A DNA stretch of 64,000 bases from Pseudomonas sp. TH31 (GCF_016650815.1 NZ_JAEKEZ010000033.1:434001-498000); one strand, 5' to 3'. Positions 35,763 through 45,206 are shown, numbered from the stretch's first letter. Translations and numbers: made by a program. The notes: generated by a model from the sequence alone, not told the origin.

Positions 35763-36779
35763 ATGTCGGAAAAAGACACCATCGCCATTCAACTGGTGCG
35801 CGAAGCATTGTTGCAAAGCTGTGCTCCAGGCGCGGTCACCGAAGAGGTGTTGCACAAGGTCGGCATCGATCCGGCGCTGTTGAACTCGCCCGACGCCCGA
35901 GTCCCGGCCACCGCGTATGCACGGTTGTGGCGTCTGCTGGCCCGGCGCGGAGACGATGAGTTTTTCGGCATGGACCCACGCCAGCTCAAATCCGGCAGCC
36001 TGGAATTTCTCTGCCGCTGCGCCATGGTCCAGCCGAATCTGGCTGCCGGCCTGACCTCGGGCCTGAGCTTTCTGTCGCTGATGCTCGAACACCTGCCAGC
36101 GCAACTGGTGCGCCAGCAAAGCCTGGCCGAAATCGTCTTGCTGGAAGATGAGCAGGACCCGTGCCGGGCCTTTGCCTATTTCACCTACTGGATGATTGTC
36201 CATGGCGTCGCCTGTTGGCTGGCGGGGCGCAGGATTCCGATTCTGGCCATCGAACTGCGCTGTCCGGCGCCGGATTTTTGCGATGACTATCAGGTGATGT
36301 TTTCCGAGAACCTGCGCTTCGACCGCCCGCGCACGCGGATGATTTTCGCCGCTGATTACCTGGACTTGCCGATCAAGCGCAGCCCGGAAGAACTTAAACG
36401 GTTCCTGGCCCATGCTCCGGCCAATATCCTGGTCAAATACCGCGCCCCGGAAAGCCTGGCCAGCCGGATCAAACACGACCTGCGGCAACTGCCCGCCGAG
36501 CAATGGCCGGAAACCGAGGCTTTGGCCCAGCAACTGTGCATGTCGGCCTCGACCCTGAGGCGGCGTCTGGCTGAAGAAGGGCAGACCTGGCAGGGGCTGA
36601 AGGACAGCGTGCGCAAGGAGTTGGCCATCGTTTGGCTGGCCGAACCTTCGATCAGCTTTGCCGAGATTGCGGCGCGACTGGGGTTTGCCGATACGAGTTC
36701 GTTCTATAAGGCGTTTCGCAAGTGGTCGGGGACCAATCCGGGGCATTACCGGTGTTTGATTCTTAACGAGGCGAACTAA
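35763..36779 (+). CDS. AraC family transcriptional regulator (Arabinose_bd/OruR-type N-terminus)
   Basis: 338 residues with the long N-terminal sensor domain typical of OruR/ArgR-like regulators (VPATAYARLWRLLARRGDDEFFGM...LKSGSLEFLCRCAM) and a C-terminal AraC helix-turn-helix region (SFAEIAARLGFADTSSFYKAFRKWSG). It precedes the acyl-CoA synthetase cluster on the same strand by 240 bases and is the obvious candidate regulator. In P. aeruginosa a regulator gene occupies the comparable place near PA2555-PA2557 as I remember it. Effector unknown. Confidence 0.83.
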   Translation: MSEKDTIAIQLVREALLQSCAPGAVTEEVLHKVGIDPALLNSPDARVPATAYARLWRLLARRGDDEFFGMDPRQLKSGSLEFLCRCAMVQPNLAAGLTSGLSFLSLMLEHLPAQLVRQQSLAEIVLLEDEQDPCRAFAYFTYWMIVHGVACWLAGRRIPILAIELRCPAPDFCDDYQVMFSENLRFDRPRTRMIFAADYLDLPIKRSPEELKRFLAHAPANILVKYRAPESLASRIKHDLRQLPAEQWPETEALAQQLCMSASTLRRRLAEEGQTWQGLKDSVRKELAIVWLAEPSISFAEIAARLGFADTSSFYKAFRKWSGTNPGHYRCLILNEAN

Positions 36780-36793
36780 CGGAGTTCGTCCCC

Positions 36794-36876
36794 CGTAGGA
36801 GCTGCCGAAGGCTGCGATCTCTTGATCTTGTTTTAAGGTCAAGATCAAGAGATCGCAGCCTTCGGCAGCTCCTACA
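36794..36876. repeat. REP-type hairpin, family A
   Basis: GTAGGAGCTGCCGAAGGCTG followed by its inverted copy; the centre TTGATCTTGTTTTAAGGTC is flanked by an AAGATCAA repeat. It lies between the AraC gene and the acyl-CoA synthetase gene. Confidence 0.85.
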
Positions 36877-36942
36877 TGAAGCCCGTAGATATCGATCTTG
36901 GCCAAACCAGTCACGCAACTTGATAGCTTTGACCATTGCCCC

Positions 36943-36962
36943 ACTCACCGCGCAGAGTGAGT
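36943..36962. promoter_or_regulatory. Inverted repeat before the acyl-CoA synthetase gene
   Basis: ACTCAC and GTGAGT arms separated by 8 bases, 58 bases before the start codon. It may be an operator for the cluster; no regulator consensus is recognised. Confidence 0.35.
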
Positions 36963-37019
36963 ATTCCTGTGTTAATTACGGTTCCCCCAACCTAATAAAA
37001 ATACAGAGGGATTCTGGCA

Positions 37020-38684
37020 ATGCGCGATTACTTGTCTGCTACATCGCAGTTCGATTATCTGCACACCGTGGAGGCCGCACTCGCCGGCGATTTGACCGCG
37101 CTTAACGCCTGCGTCGAATGTTGCGACCGTCACGCGTTGCCAGGTCGCATCGCGCTGTTCTGGGAGGGTCGCGACGGCGCAAGCGCGACATTCACCTTCA
37201 GCGATTTGCAGGACAAGGCTGCGCGTTTCGCCAATTTTCTCCTGGCCCAGGGCGTGCAGAAGGGCGACAAGGTTGCCGGCCTGCTGCCACGCAACATTGA
37301 ATTGCTGATCACCGTGTTCGCCACCTGGCGCATCGGCGCGGTCTATCAGCCGCTGTTTACCGCATTCGGCCCGAAAGCCATCGAACACCGCTTGAACAGC
37401 TCCGATGCCAAAGTGGTCGTGACTGACGCGGTCAATCGTTCGAAACTCGCTGAAGTCGCCGATTGCCCAACCATCGTCACCGTTGGCGGCGCCAAAGGGC
37501 AGGGGATCGTCCGTGGCGACTACAGCTTCTGGGCCGAACAGGCCAATTATTCTTCCGTGTGTGAACCGGTACTGCTGAGCGGTGAAGACCCGTTCCTGCT
37601 GATGTTCACCTCGGGCACGACCGGCCCGTCGAAAGCACTGTCGGTTCCGCTTAAAGCCATCGTCGCCTTCCAGAGTTACACCCGCGACGCCGTGGATTTG
37701 CGCCCGGAAGATGCATTCTGGAACGTTGCCGATCCGGGCTGGGCCTACGGCATCTACTTCGGCGTGACCGGGCCGATGTCGATGGGGCACCCGATCACCT
37801 TCTACGATGGTCCGTTCACCCTCGAAAGCACCTGCCGGGTGATCAACAAATACAACATCACCAACCTGACCGGCTCGCCGACCGCTTACCGCCTGCTGAT
37901 AGCCGGTGGCAACGAATTCGCTCGCTCGATCAAAGGCAAGCTGCGCATCGTCAGCAGCGCTGGCGAGCCGCTGAACCCGGAAGTAATCCGCTGGTTCGCC
38001 GACAACCTCGACGTGGTTATCCACGACCACTACGGCCAGACCGAGCTCGGCATGGTCCTGTGCAACCACCACGGCCTGGAGCATCCGATCCACATGGGCG
38101 CCGCCGGTTTTGCCTCGCCGGGCCATCGGATTGTGGTGCTCGACGATGGCTACAACGAACTGAGCGTCGGCCAGCCGGGCATTCTGGCCATCGACCGCAC
38201 CCAGTCGCCGATGTGCTGGTTCAACGGCTATGAAGGCGCGCCGACCAAAGCCTTTGTCGGCAACTATTACCTGAGCGGCGACACCGTCGAGTGGAACCCG
38301 GACGGCAGCATCAGCTTCGTCGGCCGTAGCGACGACGTAATCACCACTTCCGGCTACCGCGTAGGCCCGTTCGACGTGGAAAGTGCGTTGATCGAACACC
38401 CGGCTGTGATCGAAGCGGCGGTGGTCGGCAAGCCCGACCCGGAGCGCACCGAACTGGTGAAAGCCTTCGTGGTAATTGGCGAGCAATACCGCGCCACGCC
38501 GGAACTGGCCGAAGAACTGCGCCAACACGTGCGCAAGCGCCTGGCCGCGCACACGTACCCCCGTGAAATAGAATTTGTCAGTGAATTGCCGAAAACCCCA
38601 AGCGGCAAATTGCAGCGCTTTATCTTGCGCAACCAGGAAATCGCCAAGGCACAAGAGGCCGCGGCTCACAAAGCTTCTGCTTGA
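37020..38684 (+). CDS. Acyl-CoA synthetase (AMP-binding, short/medium chain)
   Basis: 554-residue ANL-family ligase that activates a carboxylic acid to its CoA thioester. P-loop-like motif MFTSGTTGPSKALS, the core A5 block YGQTELG, A7 YYLSGDTV and A8 GRSDDVITTSGYRVGPFDVE, and the catalytic Lys in PKTPSGKLQRF. The sequence is of the acetyl/propionyl-CoA synthetase-like type. It is first in a codirectional run with an SDR, thiolase, acyl-CoA dehydrogenase and hydratase, so it likely activates a short or branched acid that the rest degrade. Substrate not determinable from sequence. Confidence 0.85.
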   Translation: MRDYLSATSQFDYLHTVEAALAGDLTALNACVECCDRHALPGRIALFWEGRDGASATFTFSDLQDKAARFANFLLAQGVQKGDKVAGLLPRNIELLITVFATWRIGAVYQPLFTAFGPKAIEHRLNSSDAKVVVTDAVNRSKLAEVADCPTIVTVGGAKGQGIVRGDYSFWAEQANYSSVCEPVLLSGEDPFLLMFTSGTTGPSKALSVPLKAIVAFQSYTRDAVDLRPEDAFWNVADPGWAYGIYFGVTGPMSMGHPITFYDGPFTLESTCRVINKYNITNLTGSPTAYRLLIAGGNEFARSIKGKLRIVSSAGEPLNPEVIRWFADNLDVVIHDHYGQTELGMVLCNHHGLEHPIHMGAAGFASPGHRIVVLDDGYNELSVGQPGILAIDRTQSPMCWFNGYEGAPTKAFVGNYYLSGDTVEWNPDGSISFVGRSDDVITTSGYRVGPFDVESALIEHPAVIEAAVVGKPDPERTELVKAFVVIGEQYRATPELAEELRQHVRKRLAAHTYPREIEFVSELPKTPSGKLQRFILRNQEIAKAQEAAAHKASA

Positions 38685-38700
38685 ATCGAAGGACACAATG

Positions 38701-39462
38701 ATGCAGATCGAAAACAAGGTTTTTCTCGTCACCGGCGGTGCGTCGGGCCTCGGTGCCGCCACCGCTGAAATGCTGGTGGCCGCCGGTGCCAAGGTGATGC
38801 TGGTGGACATGAACGCCGAGGCCGTCGCGGCTCAGGCTGTACGTCTCGGCGCACACAGCGTCGTGGCGGACATCAGCAACGAAGCCGCTGCCGAAGCCGC
38901 CGTCGCCGCGACAGTGAAAGCCTTTGGCGGCCTGCATGGTCTGGTGAACTGCGCCGGCATCGTCCGTGGCGAGAAGATCCTCGGCAAGACCGGCCCGCAC
39001 GCCTTGGCCAGTTTCAGCCAGGTGATCAACGTCAACCTGATCGGCAGCTTCAACATGCTGCGCCTGGCCGCTGCGGCCATTGCTGAAACGGAAGCGGACG
39101 TCGATGGCGAGCGCGGCGTGATCATCAACACCGCGTCGGCGGCGGCCTACGACGGGCAGATTGGCCAGGCGGCATATGCCGCGTCCAAAGGCGCGATTGT
39201 CAGCCTGACCTTGCCCGCTGCCCGTGAACTGGCGCGCTTCGGCATCCGCGTGATGACCATCGCCCCGGGCATCTTCGAAACCCCGATGATGGCCGGCATG
39301 ACCCCGGAGGTCCGCGCGTCCCTGGCTGCTGGCGTACCGTTCCCGCCGCGTCTGGGCAAGCCGGGCGAGTATGCCGCGCTGGTCAGGCATATCATTGAAA
39401 ACAGCATGCTCAACGGCGAGGTGATCCGTCTCGACGGTGCCTTGCGTATGGCCGCCAAGTAA
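38701..39462 (+). CDS. SDR 3-hydroxyacyl-CoA dehydrogenase, HSD10 (type II) family
   Basis: 253 residues from the ATG at 38701 (AAGGA seven bases upstream favours it over the ATG one codon earlier). Nucleotide motif TGGASGLG, active-site S in IINTASAAAYDGQIGQAAYAAS with YAASK. The block PPRLGKPGEYAALV and the C-terminal LNGEVIRLDGALRM match the HSD17B10/type II 3-hydroxyacyl-CoA dehydrogenase subgroup, which in mammals oxidises 3-hydroxy-2-methylbutyryl-CoA in isoleucine breakdown. Position between synthetase and thiolase genes agrees with beta-oxidation. Confidence 0.87.
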   Translation: MQIENKVFLVTGGASGLGAATAEMLVAAGAKVMLVDMNAEAVAAQAVRLGAHSVVADISNEAAAEAAVAATVKAFGGLHGLVNCAGIVRGEKILGKTGPHALASFSQVINVNLIGSFNMLRLAAAAIAETEADVDGERGVIINTASAAAYDGQIGQAAYAASKGAIVSLTLPAARELARFGIRVMTIAPGIFETPMMAGMTPEVRASLAAGVPFPPRLGKPGEYAALVRHIIENSMLNGEVIRLDGALRMAAK

Positions 39463-39474
39463 GGAGCAATTGTC

Positions 39475-40668
39475 ATGAGCCTTTCCAACGATCCGATTGT
39501 TATTGTCAGCGCCGTCCGCACCCCGATGGGCGGCTTCCAGGGCGAACTGAAAAGCCTGACCGCACCGCAACTCGGCGCCGCCGCGATTAAAGCCGCCGTC
39601 GAGCGTGCCGGTGTGGCGCCTGATGCGGTTGAAGAAGTGTTGTTCGGCTGCGTGCTGTCCGCAGGTTTAGGCCAGGCCCCGGCACGTCAGGCCGCACTGG
39701 GCGCAGGCCTGGATAAATCGACCCGCTGCACCACCCTGAACAAGATGTGCGGCTCGGGGATGGAAGCGACCATTCTGGCCCACGACATGCTGGTCGCCGG
39801 CAGCGCCGACGTGGTGGTCTGCGGTGGCATGGAAAGCATGTCCAGCGCGCCGTACCTGCTGGACCGTGCTCGCAGCGGTTATCGCATGGGCCACGGCCGG
39901 GTGCTCGATCACATGTTCCTCGATGGCCTGGAAGATGCCTACGACAAGGGCCGCCTGATGGGGACCTTCGCCGAAGATTGCGCCGAGGCCAACGGTTTCA
40001 CCCGTGAAGCCCAGGATGCGTTTGCGATCGCTTCGACGACTCGCGCCCAACAAGCGATCAAGGACGGCAACTTCAAGGCTGAAATCGTGCCGGTGACCGT
40101 CACCGTCGGCAAAGAACAGGTGCTGATCAGCAATGACGAACAGCCACCGAAAGCCAAACTCGACAAGATCGCCTCGCTGAAACCGGCGTTCCGCGAGGGT
40201 GGCACTGTCACGGCGGCCAACTCCAGCTCAATCTCCGACGGCGCGGCGGCATTGGTGTTGATGCGTCGATCCGAAGCGCAGAAGCGCAGCCTCAAGCCAT
40301 TGGCGGTGATTCACGGCCACGCCGCGTTTGCCGATACGCCGGGCCTTTTCCCGGTGGCACCGGTGGGTGCGATCAAGAGGCTTATGAAGAAAACCGGCTG
40401 GTCCCTGGACGAAGTCGAGTTGTTCGAGGTGAACGAAGCGTTCGCCGTGGTCAGTCTGGTGACCATGAGCAAATTGGAAATCCCCCACGAGAAGGTCAAC
40501 GTCCACGGCGGCGCCTGCGCGTTGGGCCACCCGATTGGTGCGTCCGGTGCGCGAATCCTCGTGACGTTGCTCTCGGCCCTGCGCCAGAAAGGCCTGACAC
40601 GCGGCGTTGCAGCGATCTGCATTGGCGGCGGTGAAGCCACGGCCATGGCCGTGGAATGCCTGTATTGA
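39475..40668 (+). CDS. Acetyl-CoA C-acyltransferase (thiolase), fadAx-like
   Basis: 397-residue thiolase cleaving a 3-ketoacyl-CoA with CoA. Catalytic Cys in TLNKMCGSGMEA, His in NVHGGACALGHPIGASGAR and second Cys in AICIGGGEATAM. It follows the SDR gene by 12 bases. With an HSD10-type dehydrogenase upstream, 2-methylacetoacetyl-CoA is a plausible substrate. P. putida carries a comparable fadAx cluster as I recall. Confidence 0.9.
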   Translation: MSLSNDPIVIVSAVRTPMGGFQGELKSLTAPQLGAAAIKAAVERAGVAPDAVEEVLFGCVLSAGLGQAPARQAALGAGLDKSTRCTTLNKMCGSGMEATILAHDMLVAGSADVVVCGGMESMSSAPYLLDRARSGYRMGHGRVLDHMFLDGLEDAYDKGRLMGTFAEDCAEANGFTREAQDAFAIASTTRAQQAIKDGNFKAEIVPVTVTVGKEQVLISNDEQPPKAKLDKIASLKPAFREGGTVTAANSSSISDGAAALVLMRRSEAQKRSLKPLAVIHGHAAFADTPGLFPVAPVGAIKRLMKKTGWSLDEVELFEVNEAFAVVSLVTMSKLEIPHEKVNVHGGACALGHPIGASGARILVTLLSALRQKGLTRGVAAICIGGGEATAMAVECLY

Positions 40669-40680
40669 TGCTGCCCCCCT

Positions 40681-40746
40681 GTAGGAGCATGGCTTGCCCG
40701 CGATGGCTATCTCAAGGGCGCCATCGCGGGCAAGCCATGCTCCTAC
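40681..40746. repeat. REP-type hairpin, family D
   Basis: GTAGGAGCATGGCTTGCCCG and complementary arm, 66 bases, between the thiolase and acyl-CoA dehydrogenase genes. In an otherwise continuous operon it may modulate relative expression. Confidence 0.85.
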
Positions 40747-40786
40747 AAGAGCAGGGTGCATTCAGGCTCATTTTTAAGGATTCAGC

Positions 40787-41914
40787 ATGATTCCCAATGA
40801 CGAACAACTGCAGATCAGCGAAGCGGCCCGGCAATTCGCCCAGGAACGGCTGAAACCGTTCGCCGCCGAATGGGACCGCGAGCATCGTTTCCCGAAAGAA
40901 GCCATCGGCGAAATGGCCGAGCTGGGCTTCTTCGGCATGCTGGTGCCGGAAGAGTGGGGCGGTTGCGACACCGGTTACCTGGCGTACGCCATGGCCCTGG
41001 AAGAAATCGCTGCGGGCGACGGCGCGTGCTCGACGATCATGAGCGTGCACAACTCGGTGGGTTGCGTGCCGATCCTCAAATACGGCACCGACGATCAGAA
41101 GGAGCGCTTCCTAAAACCACTGGCCAGCGGCTCGATGCTCGGCGCCTTTGCGTTGACCGAACCGCAAGCAGGCTCCGACGCCAGTGGCCTGAAAACCCGC
41201 GCCCGGCTGGAAGGCGATCACTACGTACTCAACGGCTGCAAACAGTTCATCACCTCCGGGCAGAACGCCGGGGTGGTGATTGTCTTCGCCGTCACTGACC
41301 CGAGTGCCGGCAAACGCGGGATCACCGCACTGATCGTGCCCACCGATTCGCCGGGTTACAAAGTCGCGCGGGTCGAGGACAAACTCGGCCAGCACGCTTC
41401 CGATACTTGCCAGATTCTCTTCGACGACGTGAAGGTCCCGGTGGCCAACCGCTTGGGTGAGGAGGGCGAAGGTTACCGAATCGCCCTGGCCAACCTTGAA
41501 GGTGGCCGTGTCGGCATCGCCTCGCAATCGGTGGGCATGGCCCGCGCCGCGTTCGAAGCCGCCCGTGACTACGCCCGCGAGCGCGAGAGTTTCGGCAAAC
41601 CGATCATCGAACATCAAGCTGTCGCGTTCCGCCTGGCGGACATGGCGACCCAAATCGCCGTCGCCCGGCAGATGGTGCATTACGCTGCCGCGTTGCGTGA
41701 CAGCGGCAAACCGGCCTTGGTCGAAGCCTCGATGGCCAAGCTGTTCGCCTCGGAAATGGCCGAGAAGGTTTGCTCCGCCGCGTTGCAAACCCTGGGCGGT
41801 TACGGTTACCTGAACGACTTTCCGCTGGAGCGGATCTACCGCGACGTGCGGGTGTGCCAGATCTACGAAGGCACCAGCGATATCCAGCGCATGGTAATTT
41901 CGCGCAATCTTTGA
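40787..41914 (+). CDS. Acyl-CoA dehydrogenase, short/branched chain type
   Basis: 375-residue FAD enzyme making 2-enoyl-CoA. FAD and substrate blocks FALTEPQAGSDASG, FITSGQNAGVVIVFAV and the C-terminal catalytic-Glu region QIYEGTSDIQRMVISR (Glu in YEGT). Length and pattern are of short-chain acyl-CoA dehydrogenases. Located after the thiolase and before the hydratase gene; likely 2-methylbutyryl- or similar acyl-CoA. Confidence 0.9.
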   Translation: MIPNDEQLQISEAARQFAQERLKPFAAEWDREHRFPKEAIGEMAELGFFGMLVPEEWGGCDTGYLAYAMALEEIAAGDGACSTIMSVHNSVGCVPILKYGTDDQKERFLKPLASGSMLGAFALTEPQAGSDASGLKTRARLEGDHYVLNGCKQFITSGQNAGVVIVFAVTDPSAGKRGITALIVPTDSPGYKVARVEDKLGQHASDTCQILFDDVKVPVANRLGEEGEGYRIALANLEGGRVGIASQSVGMARAAFEAARDYARERESFGKPIIEHQAVAFRLADMATQIAVARQMVHYAAALRDSGKPALVEASMAKLFASEMAEKVCSAALQTLGGYGYLNDFPLERIYRDVRVCQIYEGTSDIQRMVISRNL

Positions 41915-41923
41915 GAGGACCCC

Positions 41924-42021
41924 CGTAGGAGCTGCCGAGTGAAACGAGGCTGCGATCTTTTGATCTTGATCTTAAAAACAAGATCAAAAGATCGCAGCCT
42001 CGTTTCACTCGGCAGCTCCAC
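41924..42021. repeat. REP-type hairpin, variant of family A
   Basis: Stem GTAGGAGCTGCCGAGTGAAA with inverted copy and an AAGATCAAAAGATC centre. The usual core CGAAGG is replaced by GAGTGAAACGAGG, as in the small hairpin at 28442-28479, suggesting a second sub-lineage of the repeat. Confidence 0.85.
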
Positions 42022-42055
42022 AGAGATCGAGCCTTATGCAAAACAGGAGTTATTT

Positions 42056-42829
42056 ATGAGCTACGAAACGATTTTGCTGGAAACCCATGGTCGTGTAGGC
42101 CTGATTACCCTCAACCGTCCGCAAGCCTTGAACGCGTTGAACGCGCTGATCGTCAGTGAACTGAACCACGCCCTCGATGGCCTGGAAGCAGATTCGAACA
42201 TCGGCTGCATCGTGCTGACCGGCTCGAAAAAAGCCTTCGCCGCCGGTGCCGACATCAAGGAAATGGCGGAGCTGACCTACCCGCAAATCTACCTCGACGA
42301 CCTGTTCAGCGACAGCGATCGCGTGGCCAACCGCCGCAAGCCGATCATCGCCGCGGTCAACGGCTTCGCCCTCGGCGGTGGCTGTGAACTGGCGCTGATG
42401 TGCGACTTTATCCTGGCCGGCGATAACGCGAAATTTGGCCAGCCGGAAATCAACCTCGGCGTGCTGCCGGGCATGGGCGGCACCCAACGCCTGACCCGCG
42501 CCGTGGGCAAGGCCAAGGCCATGGAAATGTGCCTCAGCGGCCGCCTGATCGATGCGGTGGAAGCGGAGCGTTGCGGGATTGTCGCGCGGATCGTGCCGGC
42601 GGATGAGTTGCTGGAAGAAGCGCTGAAAGTCGCGGCGCTGATTGCCAGGAAGTCGTTGCCGATTGCGATGATGGTCAAGGAAAGCGTGAACCGGGCGTTT
42701 GAAGTCAGCCTGTCAGAAGGCGTGCGCTTTGAACGTCGGGTGTTCCATGCGGCGTTTGCGACGCAGGACCAGAAGGAAGGGATGGCGGCGTTTATCGCCA
42801 AGCGTGAGGCCGAGTTCCAAGGCAAGTAA
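42056..42829 (+). CDS. Enoyl-CoA hydratase (crotonase)
   Basis: 257 residues from the ATG at 42056, which has CAGGAG upstream. Oxyanion hole in AFAAGADIKEMAEL and the GFALGGGCELALMCDFILAG block; the two catalytic Glu lie in FGQPEINLGVLPGMGGTQRL. Standard ECH sequence, last gene of the plus-strand catabolic run. It would hydrate the product of the acyl-CoA dehydrogenase. Confidence 0.9.
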   Translation: MSYETILLETHGRVGLITLNRPQALNALNALIVSELNHALDGLEADSNIGCIVLTGSKKAFAAGADIKEMAELTYPQIYLDDLFSDSDRVANRRKPIIAAVNGFALGGGCELALMCDFILAGDNAKFGQPEINLGVLPGMGGTQRLTRAVGKAKAMEMCLSGRLIDAVEAERCGIVARIVPADELLEEALKVAALIARKSLPIAMMVKESVNRAFEVSLSEGVRFERRVFHAAFATQDQKEGMAAFIAKREAEFQGK

Positions 42830-42841
42830 TTCGTCTGCTAC

Positions 42842-42943
42842 CAAAAGATCGCAGCCTGCGGCAGCTCCTACGGGTTCGCGTTCAATCCCGCTCATCGGGG
42901 TGAACGCGGTCCTTGTAGGAGCTGCCGAAGGCTGCGATCTTTG
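42842..42943. repeat. REP-type hairpin, family A
   Basis: AAAAGATCGCAGCCTGCGGC and inverted GCTGCCGAAGGCTGCGATCT around a GC-rich centre, between the convergent hydratase and acyl-CoA dehydrogenase genes. Confidence 0.85.
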
Positions 42944-42946
42944 CTT

Positions 42947-44096
42947 TTAAATCAGGTAATTCTTGAGTTCGCGGGCAATCACCATCCGCTGTATCTCGCT
43001 CGACCCTTCATAAATCTGGGTAATCCGTGCATCCCGGTAGTAACGCTCCACCGGGTAATCCTCCAGATACCCATACCCGCCATGAATCTGCATCGCCGAA
43101 GAACAGACCTTCTCGGCCATTTCCGACGCAAACAATTTGGCCTGTGAAGCCTCCGACAGACACGGCTTGCCGGCACTGCGCAACCGCGCAGCATGCAGGA
43201 TCAGCAAGCGTGCGGCGTTCAACCGCGTGTGCATGTCCGCCAGCATATTGGCAATGCTCTGGTGTTCATTGATCGGCTTGCCGAACTGCACCCGATCCCT
43301 GGAATAGGCCAGCGCCGCTTCAAACGCCGCCCGCGCAATGCCCAACGCTTGCGCGGCGATGCCGATGCGGCCGCCTTCGAGGTTGGAGAGGGCGATGGCC
43401 AGGCCTTTGCCGCGATCACCCAGCAGGTTGGCTTCGGGGATCGTGCAATTGCTCAGGGTCACCGCGCAGGTATCGGAGGCGCGAATGCCCATTTTGTGTT
43501 CAGTGCGATCAACGATAAAACCAGCGGTATCGGTCGGCACCAGGAACGCCGAGATGCCTTTCTTGCCCAGGTCCGGATCGGTCACGGCAAACACAATCGC
43601 CAGTTTCGCCCGCTTGCCGTTGCTGACGAATTGCTTGGCGCCATTGATCACCCACTGGCCATCCCGCAGTTCGGCGCGGGTGCGCAGGTTGTGGGCTTCG
43701 GAACCGGCTTGCGGTTCGGTCAGGCAAAAGCAGCCGATGGCCTGACCGCTGGCCAGGTCCGGCAACCAGGTTTTTTCTGCTCTTCAGTGCCGTAATTGAG
43801 CACCGGCCCGCAACCCACGGAGTTGTGGATGCTCATCAACGCGCCAGTAGCGCCGTCGCCCGCCGAAATCTCTTCTACGGCCAAGGCGTAGGCGACGTAA
43901 TCAACATAGGTGCCGCCCCACTCCTCGGGCACCACCATGCCCAGCAGGCCCAGTTCACCCATCTTCGCCACCAGAGCGTCATCGATCCAGCCAGCCTTTT
44001 CCCAGGCTTGCGCGTGGGGCGCGATTTCGCCACGGGCAAAATCCGGGCCATGTCGCGGATCATCACTTGCTCTTCGCTCAATTCGATATCGTGCAT
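42947..44096 (-). pseudogene. Acyl-CoA dehydrogenase, isobutyryl/2-methylbutyryl type, two apparent frameshifts
   Basis: Three pieces in different frames together give a full 383-residue enzyme: MHDIELSEEQVMIRDMAR, then DFARGEIAPHAQAWEKAG...NYGTEEQKK, then TWLPDLASGQAIGCFC to the end. The first break is at 44043-44044 (CCGGG where CCCGGG is needed), the second at the T6 run 43771-43776 (T7 needed). Motifs present: CFCLTEPQAGSEA, FVSNGKRAKLAIVFAV and QIYEGSSEIQRMVIAREL with the catalytic Glu. Upstream, 3 bases away, is the 3-hydroxyisobutyryl-CoA hydrolase gene, which suggests valine catabolism. Conservation on both sides of each break argues for sequencing error. Confidence 0.85.
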
Positions 44097-44099
44097 GGC

Positions 44100-45206
44100 T
44101 CAGCTCCCGCTCTGCTCAAAACCTGTGAAGAAACTCTCGACGTGCTCGGCGTGCAACGCCTGCAGGGTCGGCGGGTTCCAGCGCGGGTTCTTGTCTTTGT
44201 CGATCAGCAAGGCGCGCACGCCTTCGATCAGGTCGCCGCGCTCGAACCACTGGCGGTCCAGGTGCAGCTCCAGGGCAAAGCATTGTTCAAGGCTCAAGTG
44301 GCGACCGCGACGGAGCATTTCCAGGGTCACGCCCATGGCCAGCGGCGAACGGCTTTCCAGCAGATCGGCGGTGGTTTTCGCCCACTCGTGGCTGTCGGCG
44401 ACGGTCACTTCGCGCAGTTGTTCCACCATACTCGCCACGTCCGGCAGGGCGAAGAAGTGGTCGATGGCCGGGCGCAGCGCAATCAATGGCGCGTCAGGCA
44501 GTTGCTGTGCGGCGAGTTTGGCCAGCACACCTTGCAGGTCCTTGAGTGGTGTTTCGTGCCATTGGAGGTGATCGAGTTGCTCGTCCAGGGTGCCAAGTTT
44601 GTCGCTTTCCAGGTACCAGTCGGCCAAGCCGCAATACAGCGCATCGGCGGCGCGGATCTGCACGCCGCTGACACCGAGGTATATCCCCAGTTCGCCAGGA
44701 ATCCGCGGCAGGAAGTAGCTGCCGCCAACGTCCGGGAAGTAACCGATGGCCACTTCCGGCATCGCCAGGCGACTGCACTCGGTCACCACCCGCATATCCG
44801 CGCCTTGCACCAGGCCCATGCCGCCGCCCAGAACAAAGCCGTCCATCAAGGCGAGGACCGGTTTGCAGTAATTGTGGATAGCGAGGTCCAGGGCGTATTC
44901 CTCGACGAAGAAGTCTGCGTGCAGGGTGTCGCCGTTTTTATAACTGTCGTACAGCGAGCGGATGTCGCCACCGGCACAGAAAGCTTTCTCACCAGCGCCG
45001 CGCAGCACCACCGCGTTGACCTGTGAATCCTCGGCCCAGGCGTCGAGCTGGTTCTGCAGGCGGCGGACCATGTCCAGGGTGAGGGCGTTGAGGCCGGCGG
45101 GGCGATTGAGGGTCAGGTGACCGATGTGGTTGCGAACCTCGGCCAGCACTTCGTTTGCCGTGGCGTCCCTGGCTTGAGCCTGCGGAGATGAAACCTGAGC
45201 AGTCAT
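44100..45206 (-). CDS. Enoyl-CoA hydratase/isomerase family, 3-hydroxyisobutyryl-CoA hydrolase type
   Basis: 368-residue crotonase-fold protein, longer than hydratases and of HIBYL-CoA hydrolase length. Signature blocks FCAGGDIRSLYDS, MDGFVLGGGMGLVQGADMRVV and AMPEVAIGYFPDVGGSYFLPR mark the hydrolase branch, as does the C-terminal extension (LDRQWFERGDLIEGVRALLIDKDKNPRW). It releases free 3-hydroxyisobutyrate in the valine pathway. First gene of a two-gene operon with the frameshifted acyl-CoA dehydrogenase. Confidence 0.85.
   Translation of the reverse strand: MTAQVSSPQAQARDATANEVLAEVRNHIGHLTLNRPAGLNALTLDMVRRLQNQLDAWAEDSQVNAVVLRGAGEKAFCAGGDIRSLYDSYKNGDTLHADFFVEEYALDLAIHNYCKPVLALMDGFVLGGGMGLVQGADMRVVTECSRLAMPEVAIGYFPDVGGSYFLPRIPGELGIYLGVSGVQIRAADALYCGLADWYLESDKLGTLDEQLDHLQWHETPLKDLQGVLAKLAAQQLPDAPLIALRPAIDHFFALPDVASMVEQLREVTVADSHEWAKTTADLLESRSPLAMGVTLEMLRRGRHLSLEQCFALELHLDRQWFERGDLIEGVRALLIDKDKNPRWNPPTLQALHAEHVESFFTGFEQSGS

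Noticed and set aside
36972..38810. Very long open frame on the minus strand opposite the acyl-CoA synthetase
   Set aside because: It mirrors the codon pattern of the plus-strand gene, has no recognisable domain and no ribosome site. High-GC sequence often leaves antisense frames open.
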